A stretch of 64,000 bases of DNA. Source: Janthinobacterium sp. TND4EL3 (GTDB lineage Bacteria > Pseudomonadota > Gammaproteobacteria > Burkholderiales > Burkholderiaceae_D). The stretch spans positions 168,566-232,565 of the forward strand of contig NZ_FTMV01000011.1 of NCBI RefSeq assembly GCF_900156175.1. Reading direction: 5' to 3'. The notes beneath the pieces are model-generated. The model was given only the letters and a program-made list of their open reading frames with translations, did not search any database and was not told the origin of the DNA. The translations under genes were made by a program, and so were the position numbers. Shown here piece after piece: positions 29,601-38,390 of this stretch. Positions within the stretch are counted from its first letter, which is position 1. Each line of letters begins with the position of its first letter.

Positions 29601-32600
29601 CGGCCGACAGGGTCAATTTTCCACTCGGCAAGACCACCGACGTATCCACGCTGACGCTATTGCCGCTCAGCGCCACTTCGGCGCCCAGGGCGCCGGCCAG
29701 CGCCGCATTCGTCGGCGTGGCGGCAGCGGCACCGGCCGGTGCGCTCACCTTGACGGCGCCGCCCGCCGTGAGGTGGTTGACGGAGCCGGCCGCGCCCGTC
29801 AACAGCGGCGTGCTGATCAGCAAATCGCCGCCGCTGTAGTGGTAGCCATTGGTGGCCGTATCCCACGCGCTCTGCGACTGGTAGACGGACAGGCTGCCCT
29901 TGTTGTTGGCCGTCAGCTGTTCGCTGGCATTCAGTGCCACCTGGCCGAAGCCCAGCACCAGGCGGTCCAGCTTGTGGATGGTGTCGGGACGGCTGTCCGG
30001 CGTGAAGCCGAACTCGATGCGCCTGGCGTCGACCTGCAGACGGCCGCTGCCCGTACCGGGGCCATTGGCGACGACGGCGCCGGGCGCATTCGTCGCGCCC
30101 TGCCACACGAGGGTGTCCGTGTGGATGCGCGCCAGCGCGTCCGTGCCGCCATAGCCGTAGATGGCGGGCGTATTGAGCACCAGGCGCGACAGCGACGACT
30201 TGCCCGTGGCCGCATCGATGGTCGACAGCTGCGACGAATCATAGAAGTTGAAGGAATTGCGCGCCGTCAAACCCAGGTTTTCCAGCGCCGGTGCACCCGT
30301 GCTGGTGTCGCCGCGCAGCAGGCGGTCGAGCACGCCCTGGTTCAACGCCAGGCCGTCCGGCAAGGCGCCGCGGGCGCTGGCGTCGGCCAGGGACGCCTCG
30401 CTGCCGACATTGATCGAACCCATCGCCAGCACCAGGTTGCGCGTGCCGTAGCGCACGTTGTCGCGCAGGGTAAACGCGCGCTCCGTCACGGCGGCGATGG
30501 TGCCTTCGGAATACAGCGCGGTGCTGCCGCTGCAGGCGCCGCCCGTTTTCGCGCAGGCGCCGATATCGATGATGCCGGGGCCATACGATTCGGACGACGG
30601 CGGCGCGGCCGGCAGCATGTCCAGCCAGCCGTTCGAAACGGCCAGCACGCTGCCCATGGGCTCGTACACATAGCCGTCGCGGGAATCCCAGGCGGCCTTG
30701 CCGCGGCCCAGCGTATTGATGCCGGAGCCCTGCTCCAGGACGATGCCGTCGTCTTTTCTCGCCGTCACCAGAAACACTTCGGCCGCCTTCAGCACGGCGC
30801 CGTCGCGCAGCACGATGCCGCCCGCCGATTCCTTGATGGCGGCAATATTGGCGCGCTGGTTGCTGCCCGTGCCAAAATCGCTGTAGGTCACGCGCGGCAA
30901 GCCGCCGATGCCCACGCGCTGGGCGCCGAAAGCATTGATCTGTGACGCATGCACGGAGACGCCATTGAAATCGGCCAGCGGCGCCGTGCCGTCGGCCAGC
31001 ACTTCGTAGCGCGTCGACGCATGGTTGCCCGTGCCCAGCAGCAGGGAGCCGCCGAAGCCGCCCTCGGCCGGCGCATACAGGGCGCTGCCATCCATCATCA
31101 ACGGCGTATGGTTGTCCTTGACGCTGTGCACGGACGGGGCGATCAGCTGCACCCGCACGCCCTTGGCATCGCGCTCCAGCGCGGCGCGCGGCACGCCGTC
31201 GCGCGTGGCCTGCGCCACGGCGAAGGCGGCATAGCCCGTCTCGTTGTATTGGGAATAGCTGCGCAGCACGTCGGCCGGCGTCAGGATGGCTTGTTGCGCC
31301 ACCACGTCGCGGATCGCCGTGCCCGCCACGCCCGTCTGCGCCGCCGTGGCAAACGAGCCATTGCGCATGGCGATCGTGCCGCCCGTCTCGACGGCGCCGG
31401 CCAGGCCATTCAGTTCCACGCGGAAAGCGCCGGGCAGCAGGGCGAAATTCGATGGCAGCAGGGTGTAGGTGCCGGCCGCCAGGCCGGGCACGCCCGCGCC
31501 GATAGTGATCTGACGTCCCACGGCGGGCTTGCCCGCGCCTTGCTCGGCCGTCAACGGCGCCACGTCCGGCTGCACGCCGGGAAGGATGGCGTACACGGGG
31601 TTGGTGTTCAGGCCGGGCAAGGTGAAACCGCCGTTCGGCTTCATCTGCACCAGCGGATTGAGGCGCGCGTCGGTGGAACCGCCGCGTCCGGCCAGGAAGG
31701 CCGCGCCCGTCAAGGTGCCGCCGCCCGACATGTCGAGCACGGCGCCTTGCTGCACGTCGATGGCGGCGCCCGTCAAGGCGATCTCGGGGCCGTTGCCCAT
31801 GCCCTTGAAGACGACATCGTTGCCGTCATACAGGTAGCTCAAGCCATCGAGCGTGCCGCCGTAGGGCATCGTCAAGCCTTTCGCACTGACGGACGTCAGG
31901 CTGCCAGGCAACAGGTTGACGCGGCCCGTATTGGCTTCAAAGCCTTCGGCGCCCAGGTTGATCTGGCCCAGCGGCGCGCGCAGCACGCCATGCTGGTTGA
32001 TGGTGGGCGCAACCAGGCTCAGGGTGCCGAACACGGAGAACGGCTGGTTCGGCGTGGCGCCGTCGCCGCTGCGCCCGATATTGAGCGTGCGCAACGGGTC
32101 GAGCGAGACGCGGATATTGCCGTATTCGTCGATGCCGCTCTTCTGGCCCACCGTGACCATGCCGCTGTCGCCCGTGGCCGGGTAGATCTGCGCGGCGACC
32201 AGGGTGGCATTGCCCGGCTGGTACAGGGCGGCGCTGTTTGACAGGCGCATGTCGCCGCGGCTGTTCAGGGTCAGCTGTTCGAAGGCGTCGCGCTCGACCA
32301 CCAGGTCGGCGCCGCTGCTCTGCGCAATGGTGCCGCGCGTGCCCATGTTGACCTCGCCCGCGATGTCAAGCATGCCCGCATCGATCTGCAGCAGGGAATC
32401 CTCGGCCACCAGCGGCACGCCCAGCATGCCGCGTCCCTTGCCCAGGTTCTTCGAGCCTTTCACGGCATTGGGCACGATGTAGTCGTCCTTCTGCGCGCGC
32501 ACGGCCGCGCCCAGGCGCACGTACGGCGCCGCCAGGCGCACCTGGCTGGCGAGGCTGCCCGCCTTGTCCTCGCCATCGGGCACAGGCTGCTGCGCCAGGC

Positions 32601-35600
32601 CCAGCGAGGAGGCGCTCAGGCGCAGGCTCTGGCCCAGCGACAGATTGACGTCGCCGTCAAAGCTGAGCATGCCGTTCACGTGCAGGGCCAGGTTGTCGAA
32701 ACCGCCCGCCTGCACGCGGTCGGCGCCCAGGCGCGCGCTGCCGTAGCGTAGCGCCGCATCCTGCTGGCCGGCGCGCAAGTCGTCGGGCAAGGCGCTGTCG
32801 CCCTGCACCTGCGCCAGCTGCATTTCGCGCGGCACGCGCACCGCGTTGTCCACGTTGTCGCCTTGCAAGGTGTAGCGGTTGACCTTGCCGTAATTGGGCG
32901 TGTCCAGCGCCAGTGCCAGGGTGCCGCCGGCCGCACCGGCGCCGCCGGCAGCGGCGCGCAGGGTGCCGTCGGCAAAGATGCCGTTATACGAACTGAGCGA
33001 AATCAAACCGCCGTTGCCGGCCACGTTGACGGTGCCCTGGCTCGGCAAGTCCAGCGTGGCTTGCGCGCCGCTGGCGTCGAGCAGCGCGCCCGGACGCACG
33101 ACGACAAAGGCATCGGCCGCGTCGACGCTGGCAGCGTCAGCCTTGTAGCGGGCGCCGATTTCGATGCTGCCGCCCTGGTCGGCACGGCCATAGCGCCCGC
33201 CCCGCATGTCGGTGGCGACCGTGGCGCGGCCGGCGACATCGAGCACGGCCTTGTCGCCGATCCAGATCGACGTGGCTTGTCCCTTGCCGTTCGGCACATC
33301 CACCTCATTGCCCGTGCCAAACGTGCCTGGCAGGACGGCGATCTTGCCGCCCCAGGCTTCGAGCTTGCCGTCGATGGTGATCTGGTCGTTGCCCGTCATG
33401 CTGATCTGGCGGCCCGGATCGACCTGGATGGCGGCCCCCTCCTGCACCGCCAGGGCGCCCTTCACGTGCGGGCTGCCGGCCGTCAGCGACAGGTTGGCGC
33501 CGGCCCGCTGCGTCAGACTGGCCTTGCGCGCATCTTCCTGGTACAGCTGCGGCGTCCACAGTTCCAGCGCGGCGCCCGGGTCGGTGCCGCCCGCCACCGT
33601 ATGGCCCGTGGCGGGATTGAAACGCAGCACGGGCATGGTGACGTCGATGTGCGCATCCTTGACGACCACGACGCCATCGCGTCCCGTGACGGCATAGTCG
33701 GCAAAGCCGCTCTGGAACAGGCTGGCGTCCAGCGCCAGCAGCGGCTTGACGGTCACGTCGCGCCCCAGCACCGTGCCGGCCGGCAGCAGCATGCCGCGCG
33801 GCGCGCGCAAGTCGTCGGCGGCGATGCTGCCGGCCGCATACTGCGTCGTCACCGGCGGGATCGGCAAGCCGTTCGGAAAGACCGCCGCCGAGACCACGAA
33901 GCCGGCCGGCAGGCTGTTGACGGCTGTCAGCACGCTGCCGGCGCGAACGATGGACCCCTGGTAGACAGACGTGCCGCCGGCGATGACGACATAGGCGCCT
34001 GGCGGCACCAGCAGGTCGGCTCCCAGCACCAGCGGTTTCTGCGCCGACACGTCCGCCGTCACGGGTTTGCTCAAGACCTGGCCCGGCTTGATCAGGCTGG
34101 TACTGAGCGCAAAATCGAAGGGGATCTTCTCGCCCTGGGCGATCAGGAATTCATCGGTCAGGCGCAGGCCTGGCGCAGCGCCGGTCCCCGCCGCCAGCAC
34201 CTCGCCGCCCTGCAGCTTGCCGCCGATGCTGACGGCCACGCCGCTGTCGATCACCAGGCGCCCGCCGCCCTTCACGCCATGGCCGCGCAACTCGCCGTCG
34301 AGCTTGAGCATGGCGCCCGTCGGCGCTTTCTCCGTCGGCAGGTCGACCGCCAGGGTGATGTCGCCGCCGCGCCCGCCCTGCACGCTGCCATTGCCCATCA
34401 GGGCCGCGCCGGACGAGACGTCGATGACGCTGCCGCCCGTCAGGTCGATGCCGCCCGAACTTTTCAGGGTGACCTTGCCGCCATTGATATACGGCAAACC
34501 GGCAACGGCGCCCGGATCGAGCTCCAGGTTGCTCCACAGGCCACGCGCATCGAGGCGCACGCCGGGCGCCACGCGCACGCCGGCCGTTCCCGTGGGACGG
34601 TTGTCCGGCACCAGCTTGCCTTCAGCCCATACGTCGCCCGCACCCGCCAGGTAGCGCGAAACGATGTCGCCGGCCGCGATGCTGCCGCCGCGCGCGCTGA
34701 CATTCGCCTTGATCGCCACGTCGGTGGCGTGCAGGGCGATGTCGCCGCCATCGGCCACGCGCACGTCGGCGTCGACGCTCACGCTGTCGTAGGCATGGAT
34801 TTTCAGGGCGCCCAGCTCCAGGCCGTTGAGCCAGTCGGCATCGAGCTGCAAGGTCTTGCTGCGCGCGGCCGGCAAGGCTTCGCCCAGCAGCTGGCCATCG
34901 GCGATGCCGGCCACCTTGCCGATTTGCACCTTGTCCAGCACGGCTTGCGGGCTGTCGCGCAGCTGGCCCGTGCGCGTATCGAAGACGGGCGTCATTTTGC
35001 CCACGATCAATTGACCGGCGCGCGCCGCCGACGTCTGCGCCTGCTTGTAGCCATCCATGCCCTCATCGCGCTTGCGCTGCTGGCGCTCGCCCTGGAAGAC
35101 GGAGGTGTCGATATCGCCTTCGAGCACGGCCGCGCCCGTGGACACGATCACGCGGCCCGCGTCGCGGCCCACCGTGTAGCCGTTTTCCAGGCGTTCGCGC
35201 GGGCCGATCAGGGCATTCGCGTACGTCTCCGTCGTGTTCGCGCCCCAGCGCGCATGCGTGCTTTCATAGCCGCGGTACAGGCCCGTGTACAGGTTGTCGC
35301 CGGGCGCCGTGCTCAGCTTGTACATGGCGCCATCGGCGCCCTTCAGCCACGTCTGCTTGACCATGCCCGTCTGCACGTCGAGCGAACCGCCGGCGATGTT
35401 GATGCGCGAACCGGCCTGCGTCACCACTTCGCCGCCGCCAAAGCCGACGGTGCCGCCCTGGGCCGCCCATTCGCCGATGCCGTGGCCGCTGGTGTTCAGG
35501 TAGCCGCTCACCTCCAGCAAGCCGCCGGCCGTGTACCAGCGGTCCGTGGCGTAGCCGTTGGTACCGGCCGGCACCAGCACCAGGTCGCGGCGGTCGACCC

Positions 35601-37266
35601 ACACGTCGCTGTTGTTCAGGTATTTGGCGTCGCGGCTGCCCGGTGCGTCGCGCTGTTCGTTGCCCTGCACATTGATCAGCACATTATTGCTGCTCATGTC
35701 GACCTTCACGCCGACGGCGCCCGAGACGTCGATGGCGGCGTCGCGCGCCACGTGGCTGCGGCGGGCCGCATCGACCAGCACCTGGCCGCCCGTGGCCAGG
35801 GTCAGCGAATCGCCTTCGAACTCCACGTTGCCGGCCGAAACGATGCGCACCAGCGACTGGTCGCGCCGGTCCTGCGGCGTGTCCGTGCCCTTGCCCGTAT
35901 TTTTCAGCAAGGTGTCGCGCTGCACATCGAGCGCCGTGGCGCCGTTGTCGTCGATAAAAATGGCGCTGACGCTGCCACGTCCCATGGTGACCTTGGCATC
36001 CTCGCCCGCCGCCGCCAGGTGGATGGCGCCGCGTCCGTTGACGCTGGTGCTCGACAGCAGCATGCCGTCCTGGCGCAGCGTGTTGCCGCTCAGCGTGATG
36101 TCGCCGCCGGCCGACTGGATCAGGCCGCGGTTGACGACGGCGCCCGCGCTGCTGCCGGCCGTGCGCAGCATCTCGACTTCATTGCCGCGCGTGCTCGCAT
36201 ACTGGTTCTTGTCCGTGCCCTGGCCCGGACGCACGACGATGGCGTCGCCGGCGGCCAGCGTGGTCTGGCCGTTCGGCGTGGTAATGGCGCCCGCGTTGTC
36301 GACGTTGCGGCCGGCCAGCAGCACATAGCCGCCGCCTTCCGTCACCGTTTGCGTCTTGCGCGTGTCGATGCGCGCGCCGGCAGCGACGACGACGTCCGCC
36401 TCGGCCTTGCCATGCGTGGAGGTATTCTGGCCCAGCAGCAAGTCATTCGCGAAGGTCGGCACGGCGCCCGTCCCCTGCGCCTTGCCGTACAGGCCGCTCT
36501 TGAACTGGCTGTCGCTCATGCCCATGGCAGCCGCCGCCAGGTTGCGCGTATCGACCTGGCTGCTGCCCGTAAACACGATACCGTTGCGGTTGACGATCAT
36601 CACCGTGCCGTCAGCCTTGATCTGGCCCTGGATCTGGCTGGGGCGCGCCAGCGGATCATTGACCCGGTTCAATACGGACCAGTTCGATTTCTGGTCGAAT
36701 TGCAAGGTGGTGTTCTTGCCGACGTTAAAGCTTTCCCAGTTCAGTATCGCCTTGTCGTCCGTCTGCACGACCTTCACGACGGTCTTGCCGTCGGCCTGCG
36801 TCTGCACGGGTCCCTGGGCGTTGAGCCAGCCGGCCGTCAGGCTGTTCGTGTCGACCTGCAAGCCGCCCTTGGCCAGGCCATCGGGCGCGCCGCCCGCCGC
36901 CAATGCCGCCTGGCGCGCGGCCGCCTGCACCGCCTGCTCGGCGGCGATGCCGCGCGCGGCCAGCAACAGGTTGTTCAGCGATTGCTGCAGCTTGCCTTCG
37001 GCCTTCTGCTGCTGCAGCAGGGGATTGTTCAGCGATGTGGCCGGCTGGCCATTCGGCAAGCGTCCCGTGGCGGTGGCCGTGCCCTGCTGCGCACCCTTGC
37101 CGGCAAACCAGGCGCCGCTGAACGGCTGCTGCGCCTGCGCGCCGCCCGCCTGCAGCAGCATGGCGATGGCCAGCGCCAGCGGTTTCAATCGCACCGGGCG
37201 ACCGGTCCGGTTGCCCGCCATGGCGGAGGAGGATGCGTGTTTCGTGACCGACTTGCTTCGCTGCAT
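23626..37266 (-). CDS. Giant TpsA exoprotein, filamentous-haemagglutinin-like (4546 aa)
   Basis: Secreted beta-helical exoprotein of a two-partner secretion system. A long 46-residue signal region (basic N-terminus, LALAIAMLLQAGGAQA) is followed by a TPS domain at about 130-300 containing NWESFNVGKNTTLQFDQ and VNRNGIVFTG, the signatures recognised by TpsB. The body is thousands of residues of repeated short beta-strand turns. About 4035-4210 resembles the DUF3739 region of long FHA-like proteins (GKLTLADWLRGQFAY, FFAALPKEQQQVYLS). The C-terminus is ordinary, with no toxin domain seen. The whole chain has only two Cys, C2238 and C2245 (CX6C). Start at 37266 has AAAGGGA upstream. No stop or frameshift interrupts it. 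Confidence 0.93.
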   Translation of the reverse strand: MQRSKSVTKHASSSAMAGNRTGRPVRLKPLALAIAMLLQAGGAQAQQPFSGAWFAGKGAQQGTATATGRLPNGQPATSLNNPLLQQQKAEGKLQQSLNNLLLAARGIAAEQAVQAAARQAALAAGGAPDGLAKGGLQVDTNSLTAGWLNAQGPVQTQADGKTVVKVVQTDDKAILNWESFNVGKNTTLQFDQKSNWSVLNRVNDPLARPSQIQGQIKADGTVMIVNRNGIVFTGSSQVDTRNLAAAAMGMSDSQFKSGLYGKAQGTGAVPTFANDLLLGQNTSTHGKAEADVVVAAGARIDTRKTQTVTEGGGYVLLAGRNVDNAGAITTPNGQTTLAAGDAIVVRPGQGTDKNQYASTRGNEVEMLRTAGSSAGAVVNRGLIQSAGGDITLSGNTLRQDGMLLSSTSVNGRGAIHLAAAGEDAKVTMGRGSVSAIFIDDNGATALDVQRDTLLKNTGKGTDTPQDRRDQSLVRIVSAGNVEFEGDSLTLATGGQVLVDAARRSHVARDAAIDVSGAVGVKVDMSSNNVLINVQGNEQRDAPGSRDAKYLNNSDVWVDRRDLVLVPAGTNGYATDRWYTAGGLLEVSGYLNTSGHGIGEWAAQGGTVGFGGGEVVTQAGSRINIAGGSLDVQTGMVKQTWLKGADGAMYKLSTAPGDNLYTGLYRGYESTHARWGANTTETYANALIGPRERLENGYTVGRDAGRVIVSTGAAVLEGDIDTSVFQGERQQRKRDEGMDGYKQAQTSAARAGQLIVGKMTPVFDTRTGQLRDSPQAVLDKVQIGKVAGIADGQLLGEALPAARSKTLQLDADWLNGLELGALKIHAYDSVSVDADVRVADGGDIALHATDVAIKANVSARGGSIAAGDIVSRYLAGAGDVWAEGKLVPDNRPTGTAGVRVAPGVRLDARGLWSNLELDPGAVAGLPYINGGKVTLKSSGGIDLTGGSVIDVSSGAALMGNGSVQGGRGGDITLAVDLPTEKAPTGAMLKLDGELRGHGVKGGGRLVIDSGVAVSIGGKLQGGEVLAAGTGAAPGLRLTDEFLIAQGEKIPFDFALSTSLIKPGQVLSKPVTADVSAQKPLVLGADLLVPPGAYVVIAGGTSVYQGSIVRAGSVLTAVNSLPAGFVVSAAVFPNGLPIPPVTTQYAAGSIAADDLRAPRGMLLPAGTVLGRDVTVKPLLALDASLFQSGFADYAVTGRDGVVVVKDAHIDVTMPVLRFNPATGHTVAGGTDPGAALELWTPQLYQEDARKASLTQRAGANLSLTAGSPHVKGALAVQEGAAIQVDPGRQISMTGNDQITIDGKLEAWGGKIAVLPGTFGTGNEVDVPNGKGQATSIWIGDKAVLDVAGRATVATDMRGGRYGRADQGGSIEIGARYKADAASVDAADAFVVVRPGALLDASGAQATLDLPSQGTVNVAGNGGLISLSSYNGIFADGTLRAAAGGAGAAGGTLALALDTPNYGKVNRYTLQGDNVDNAVRVPREMQLAQVQGDSALPDDLRAGQQDAALRYGSARLGADRVQAGGFDNLALHVNGMLSFDGDVNLSLGQSLRLSASSLGLAQQPVPDGEDKAGSLASQVRLAAPYVRLGAAVRAQKDDYIVPNAVKGSKNLGKGRGMLGVPLVAEDSLLQIDAGMLDIAGEVNMGTRGTIAQSSGADLVVERDAFEQLTLNSRGDMRLSNSAALYQPGNATLVAAQIYPATGDSGMVTVGQKSGIDEYGNIRVSLDPLRTLNIGRSGDGATPNQPFSVFGTLSLVAPTINQHGVLRAPLGQINLGAEGFEANTGRVNLLPGSLTSVSAKGLTMPYGGTLDGLSYLYDGNDVVFKGMGNGPEIALTGAAIDVQQGAVLDMSGGGTLTGAAFLAGRGGSTDARLNPLVQMKPNGGFTLPGLNTNPVYAILPGVQPDVAPLTAEQGAGKPAVGRQITIGAGVPGLAAGTYTLLPSNFALLPGAFRVELNGLAGAVETGGTIAMRNGSFATAAQTGVAGTAIRDVVAQQAILTPADVLRSYSQYNETGYAAFAVAQATRDGVPRAALERDAKGVRVQLIAPSVHSVKDNHTPLMMDGSALYAPAEGGFGGSLLLGTGNHASTRYEVLADGTAPLADFNGVSVHASQINAFGAQRVGIGGLPRVTYSDFGTGSNQRANIAAIKESAGGIVLRDGAVLKAAEVFLVTARKDDGIVLEQGSGINTLGRGKAAWDSRDGYVYEPMGSVLAVSNGWLDMLPAAPPSSESYGPGIIDIGACAKTGGACSGSTALYSEGTIAAVTERAFTLRDNVRYGTRNLVLAMGSINVGSEASLADASARGALPDGLALNQGVLDRLLRGDTSTGAPALENLGLTARNSFNFYDSSQLSTIDAATGKSSLSRLVLNTPAIYGYGGTDALARIHTDTLVWQGATNAPGAVVANGPGTGSGRLQVDARRIEFGFTPDSRPDTIHKLDRLVLGFGQVALNASEQLTANNKGSLSVYQSQSAWDTATNGYHYSGGDLLISTPLLTGAAGSVNHLTAGGAVKVSAPAGAAAATPTNAALAGALGAEVALSGNSVSVDTSVVLPSGKLTLSAERDVLLGDKAKLDLAGRKIDFYDTSKYSWGGDVILDSREGDVRQAAASVIDVSAVNNRAGKLSVIATGEAAGTADLRGTLLGGASGSYDAGGTQVAYAAGGLELRAQHVADFAGLNQRLNTGKVSGSRSFQLKQGNLAIGDELKAREVSVSVDGGSLTVNGRIDASGEQVGSIRLAGRDGVTIQSGAVLDAHGTVLRTDSYGQVIEAPNRAVIELAAPGGRLTLENGARFDLRSGDKGGNYGSIDLNARRLGGATGDDIDIDAAGALNIAGARTINVNAFWQYKDAPAGTGKDADGRSYQGINQAYLDEKHADSQVFMANALANGNLMNNKLRGLRGDANAFHLRPGVEIVSATPGGDLHIDGDIDLSGHRYDGVNPLARLSGVYGSGEAGALVLRAGGKLSVFGSITDGFDTSVLPVTMDDKGWQLVKGRLPWGGEVVVPQAGLVTLAEDTYFKSGTSVNFAVPMKAMELRSGTLLAARATLTAELDLPAGSVLGGAVRNADGSVLYAAGTVLPKALTLSSGMQLDAGLRLPGAARVAAMVWPANVALPFPEGRPWDVADSTNAVNGVVLASALALDKGSVLPAGTVVRLPGDVTMVSLRSADGSGSQGRNLALAPMLAQGSQAWSLRLVGGADTAAADTRALKPHAKDAHLMLADAHYGLGAVTSIVPGTGSPAKYIYSEAAIAEGYPSGAVNIEDFGNEEIMLEYFAHLVIKVEEGTPPVEVTSVEPARQPLFSVLRTGTGDLDLLAAGDFDMRSLYGVYTAGTQSASPLVGGKDLFNLPRGLNAKGQLLGALGTDFTPFVDGGSQSLYRAWYPEHGGNLLLRAQGDVKGDTLGTSTQRREDAIGWLRAQQDSSDIGTWLWRQGSGSTGGGVPTAWWINFGTYVARPEGVDLFSGLPGLSGFTGIGTLGGGNLLLQAGGDAGMLASRADPGGEFAPRSQGLNVAVGSTGRVTPDGKLLLTGGGDLDIRIGGGLNPVAEVRSFDRNGDFANADTRFERQYPTLNSTFTNLRGALRLEAGAVGGIELRFDRADPTESRPYETYTAGTAIASGGPILVPGDSGVRIDARGDVVLGGVADAGRVKQLGYGSPFSYQGVERTGEGWSWFSLWTPATAIDLFSAGGNLTPTSSWINAMAGDNHAPTDGRFVMPSVLRAVAASGSLYYGNASLGRLGGDGGKVDMPQNGVILAPSPVAPQFVRTGTGQLEMLAADSIHAAGYPITPSGADPRMLPNPFNPGFVGALDKVWFGLLPLHNVSADALAPGALKWFGTTSNGASDANQQVYPLFSMTPPTVSDYVPAGQLPAHFYANSGDIVGLRTGGIVYRGNLKGVSGALGLWYEGGGAVAVRAGRDIVNSGTPLGNVESVPDGAAGWTGQPFANSPELPEKPVVFGSSSARGNLFVHRHADDVSVVSAGRDIRYSTFYVAGPGQLNVSAGRDLYMADKAELRSLGSIVHVGQDKRGDGAGISVAAGVGRNGPDYAAFAARYLDPAKLADPGKPLADQAGSAVYVYGGKLTLADWLRGQFAYSGDEAGAAAFLGTKQAELERAGAQTGGVRRDLAREYAQVSQLHLVNWLTTRFGGDSGLGIRYDPATDARSFFAALPKEQQQVYLSNVYFAELKAAGREYNDPDGVRRGSYLRGRVAIATLFPAQDKAGKKIEYQGDLTMFSSALYTVSGYSGVYTKRPVAGVRYLSPQEWAEAGRPDYNVPYVTVNDTGIHTDFGGDIGITVPGGRALIGVDGGYAPGEGSGVLTQGQGDIQMYAKDSILLGQSRIFTTFGGNILAWSATGDINAGRGTKSTVVYTPQRRAYDSIGLVSLSPSTPTTGAGIATLNPIPEVPPGDIDLIAPLGTIDAGEAGIRVSGNVNLAALQVVNAENIQVQGKATGVPTVASVNVGALSNASAAATQAVTAAQDVLQRERAAARQAQPSLFTVKVLGFGNEQADEGGAGKGKGSEPQASNYQPAGVVQVLGAGPLTAPQLQALTPNERRGLQP

Positions 37267-37425
37267 GGCGACATTCCCTTTTCATGTTCCGTTGCTGACC
37301 GATATCGCGAGGCGGCGCGCACCACGCACGGGGCGGGCGGCAGGCACTGATTCGCGGCTTCCAGCAGCATTGACAGGGAACAAGGTCCGGGACTGCAAAA
37401 GGTCATCAAAATGTCACAATTGGCA

Positions 37426-37441
37426 CCCCGCCAAGGCGGGG
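37426..37441 (-). other. Short GC-rich hairpin between the anti-sigma gene and tpsA
   Basis: CCCCGCC AA GGCGGGG palindrome immediately after the anti-sigma stop codon (37443-37445). There is no T tract on the minus strand, so it is unlikely to be a full terminator; it may separate expression of the regulators from tpsA. The 176 bp between the anti-sigma and tpsA genes presumably hold the sigma-dependent promoter of tpsA, but I cannot identify its -35/-10. Confidence 0.4.
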
Positions 37442-37442
37442 C

Positions 37443-38390
37443 TCAGCCGAACAGCACGATGCCGCCAGGCAAACGCGTCACGCGCGCGCCATACGCATCC
37501 TGGATCAGGGCGATCACGTCATCGAGGCGGTCGAGCGAAAAACTGGCTTGCACGCGGGTCTGTTTCAGGGCCTCGCCATTGAGGATCAGCTTGCCGGGAC
37601 GGTAGCGGTTCACCTCATCCACCACCTCGGCCAGGGTGCTTTGCTTGAACACCAGCAAGCGGTGGCGCCAGGCGCTGACCTCGCTGGCGGCCACCGCGCG
37701 CGTGATGCCGAAATGCTCGGGCCGGTAGCGCAGCTGCTCGCCGGCCGCCAGTTCCGCATCGTTGCCCGCCTGTAGCACGCGCAAGCGGCCCGCCAGGCAG
37801 GTCACGCATGCTTCCTGGCCGAACAGGCGGATATTGAAGCGCGCACTGCCGGCCGACACGCTGCCGTCGCCCGCCTGCACGCGCACCCTCGCCGGGCCGC
37901 GCAAGCCGGCCTGGAATTCGGCCTCGCCGGCCAGCAGCACCAACGCCGCCGTGCCGTCCTGCACGGGCGCCGCATCGAGGCGCGTCTGCGTATTCATCTG
38001 CACCTGCACGCCGCCGTCGAGCGCCAGCGCGCGCTGCTCGCCCGTGCCGGTGGCGTAGTCGGCGGCCAGGCCCGCCACGGCCGGCCACAGATCCGTCGGC
38101 GGGCGCAGCACCAGCAAGCCCAGCGAGGCGGCCACGGCGCCGCCCAGCCAGGCGCGCCGCGCCACGTTCACGGGCGCCTGCGCCCGCTTGACGGCGCGCG
38201 CGGCCGGCGCCATCGCGCCCCACACGGCGCGCGCCTCGGCAAACGCCGTCGCATGCCTGCGGCTGCGCGCGCACCAGTGGCGAAACACTTGCGCATCGCG
38301 CTCGCTGACCTGGCCCGAGGCCAGGCGCACGACCCATGCCTGCGCTTCCTTCTGGATGACACCCATGTCGTCTTCCGCTTGTTCAATCAT
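37443..38390 (-). CDS. FecR/VreR-type anti-sigma factor
   Basis: Inner-membrane sigma regulator of 315 residues. The N-terminal cytoplasmic anti-sigma domain contains EAQAWVVRLASGQVSERDAQ and FRHWCARSRRHATAFAEA. One transmembrane helix lies at about 78-97 (RAWLGGAVAASLGLLVL). A periplasmic FecR domain follows (YATGTGEQRALALDGGVQVQ). The C-terminal segment (FKQSTLAEVVDEVNRYRPG to IALIQDAYGARV) is the usual site of contact with a receptor signalling domain. The start at 38390 overlaps the sigma gene by 8 bp, so the two are co-translated; the longer ORF to 38738 is the sigma gene's other frame. It presumably holds the sigma factor inactive until the STN protein signals. Confidence 0.9.
   Translation of the reverse strand: MIEQAEDDMGVIQKEAQAWVVRLASGQVSERDAQVFRHWCARSRRHATAFAEARAVWGAMAPAARAVKRAQAPVNVARRAWLGGAVAASLGLLVLRPPTDLWPAVAGLAADYATGTGEQRALALDGGVQVQMNTQTRLDAAPVQDGTAALVLLAGEAEFQAGLRGPARVRVQAGDGSVSAGSARFNIRLFGQEACVTCLAGRLRVLQAGNDAELAAGEQLRYRPEHFGITRAVAASEVSAWRHRLLVFKQSTLAEVVDEVNRYRPGKLILNGEALKQTRVQASFSLDRLDDVIALIQDAYGARVTRLPGGIVLFG

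Noticed and set aside
37400..37417. Second Pho-box-like sequence AGGTCAT-CAAA-ATGTCAC upstream of tpsA
   Set aside because: The spacing is right, but it reads on the plus strand, opposite to tpsA, and both 7-mers deviate; not strong enough to list as a site.
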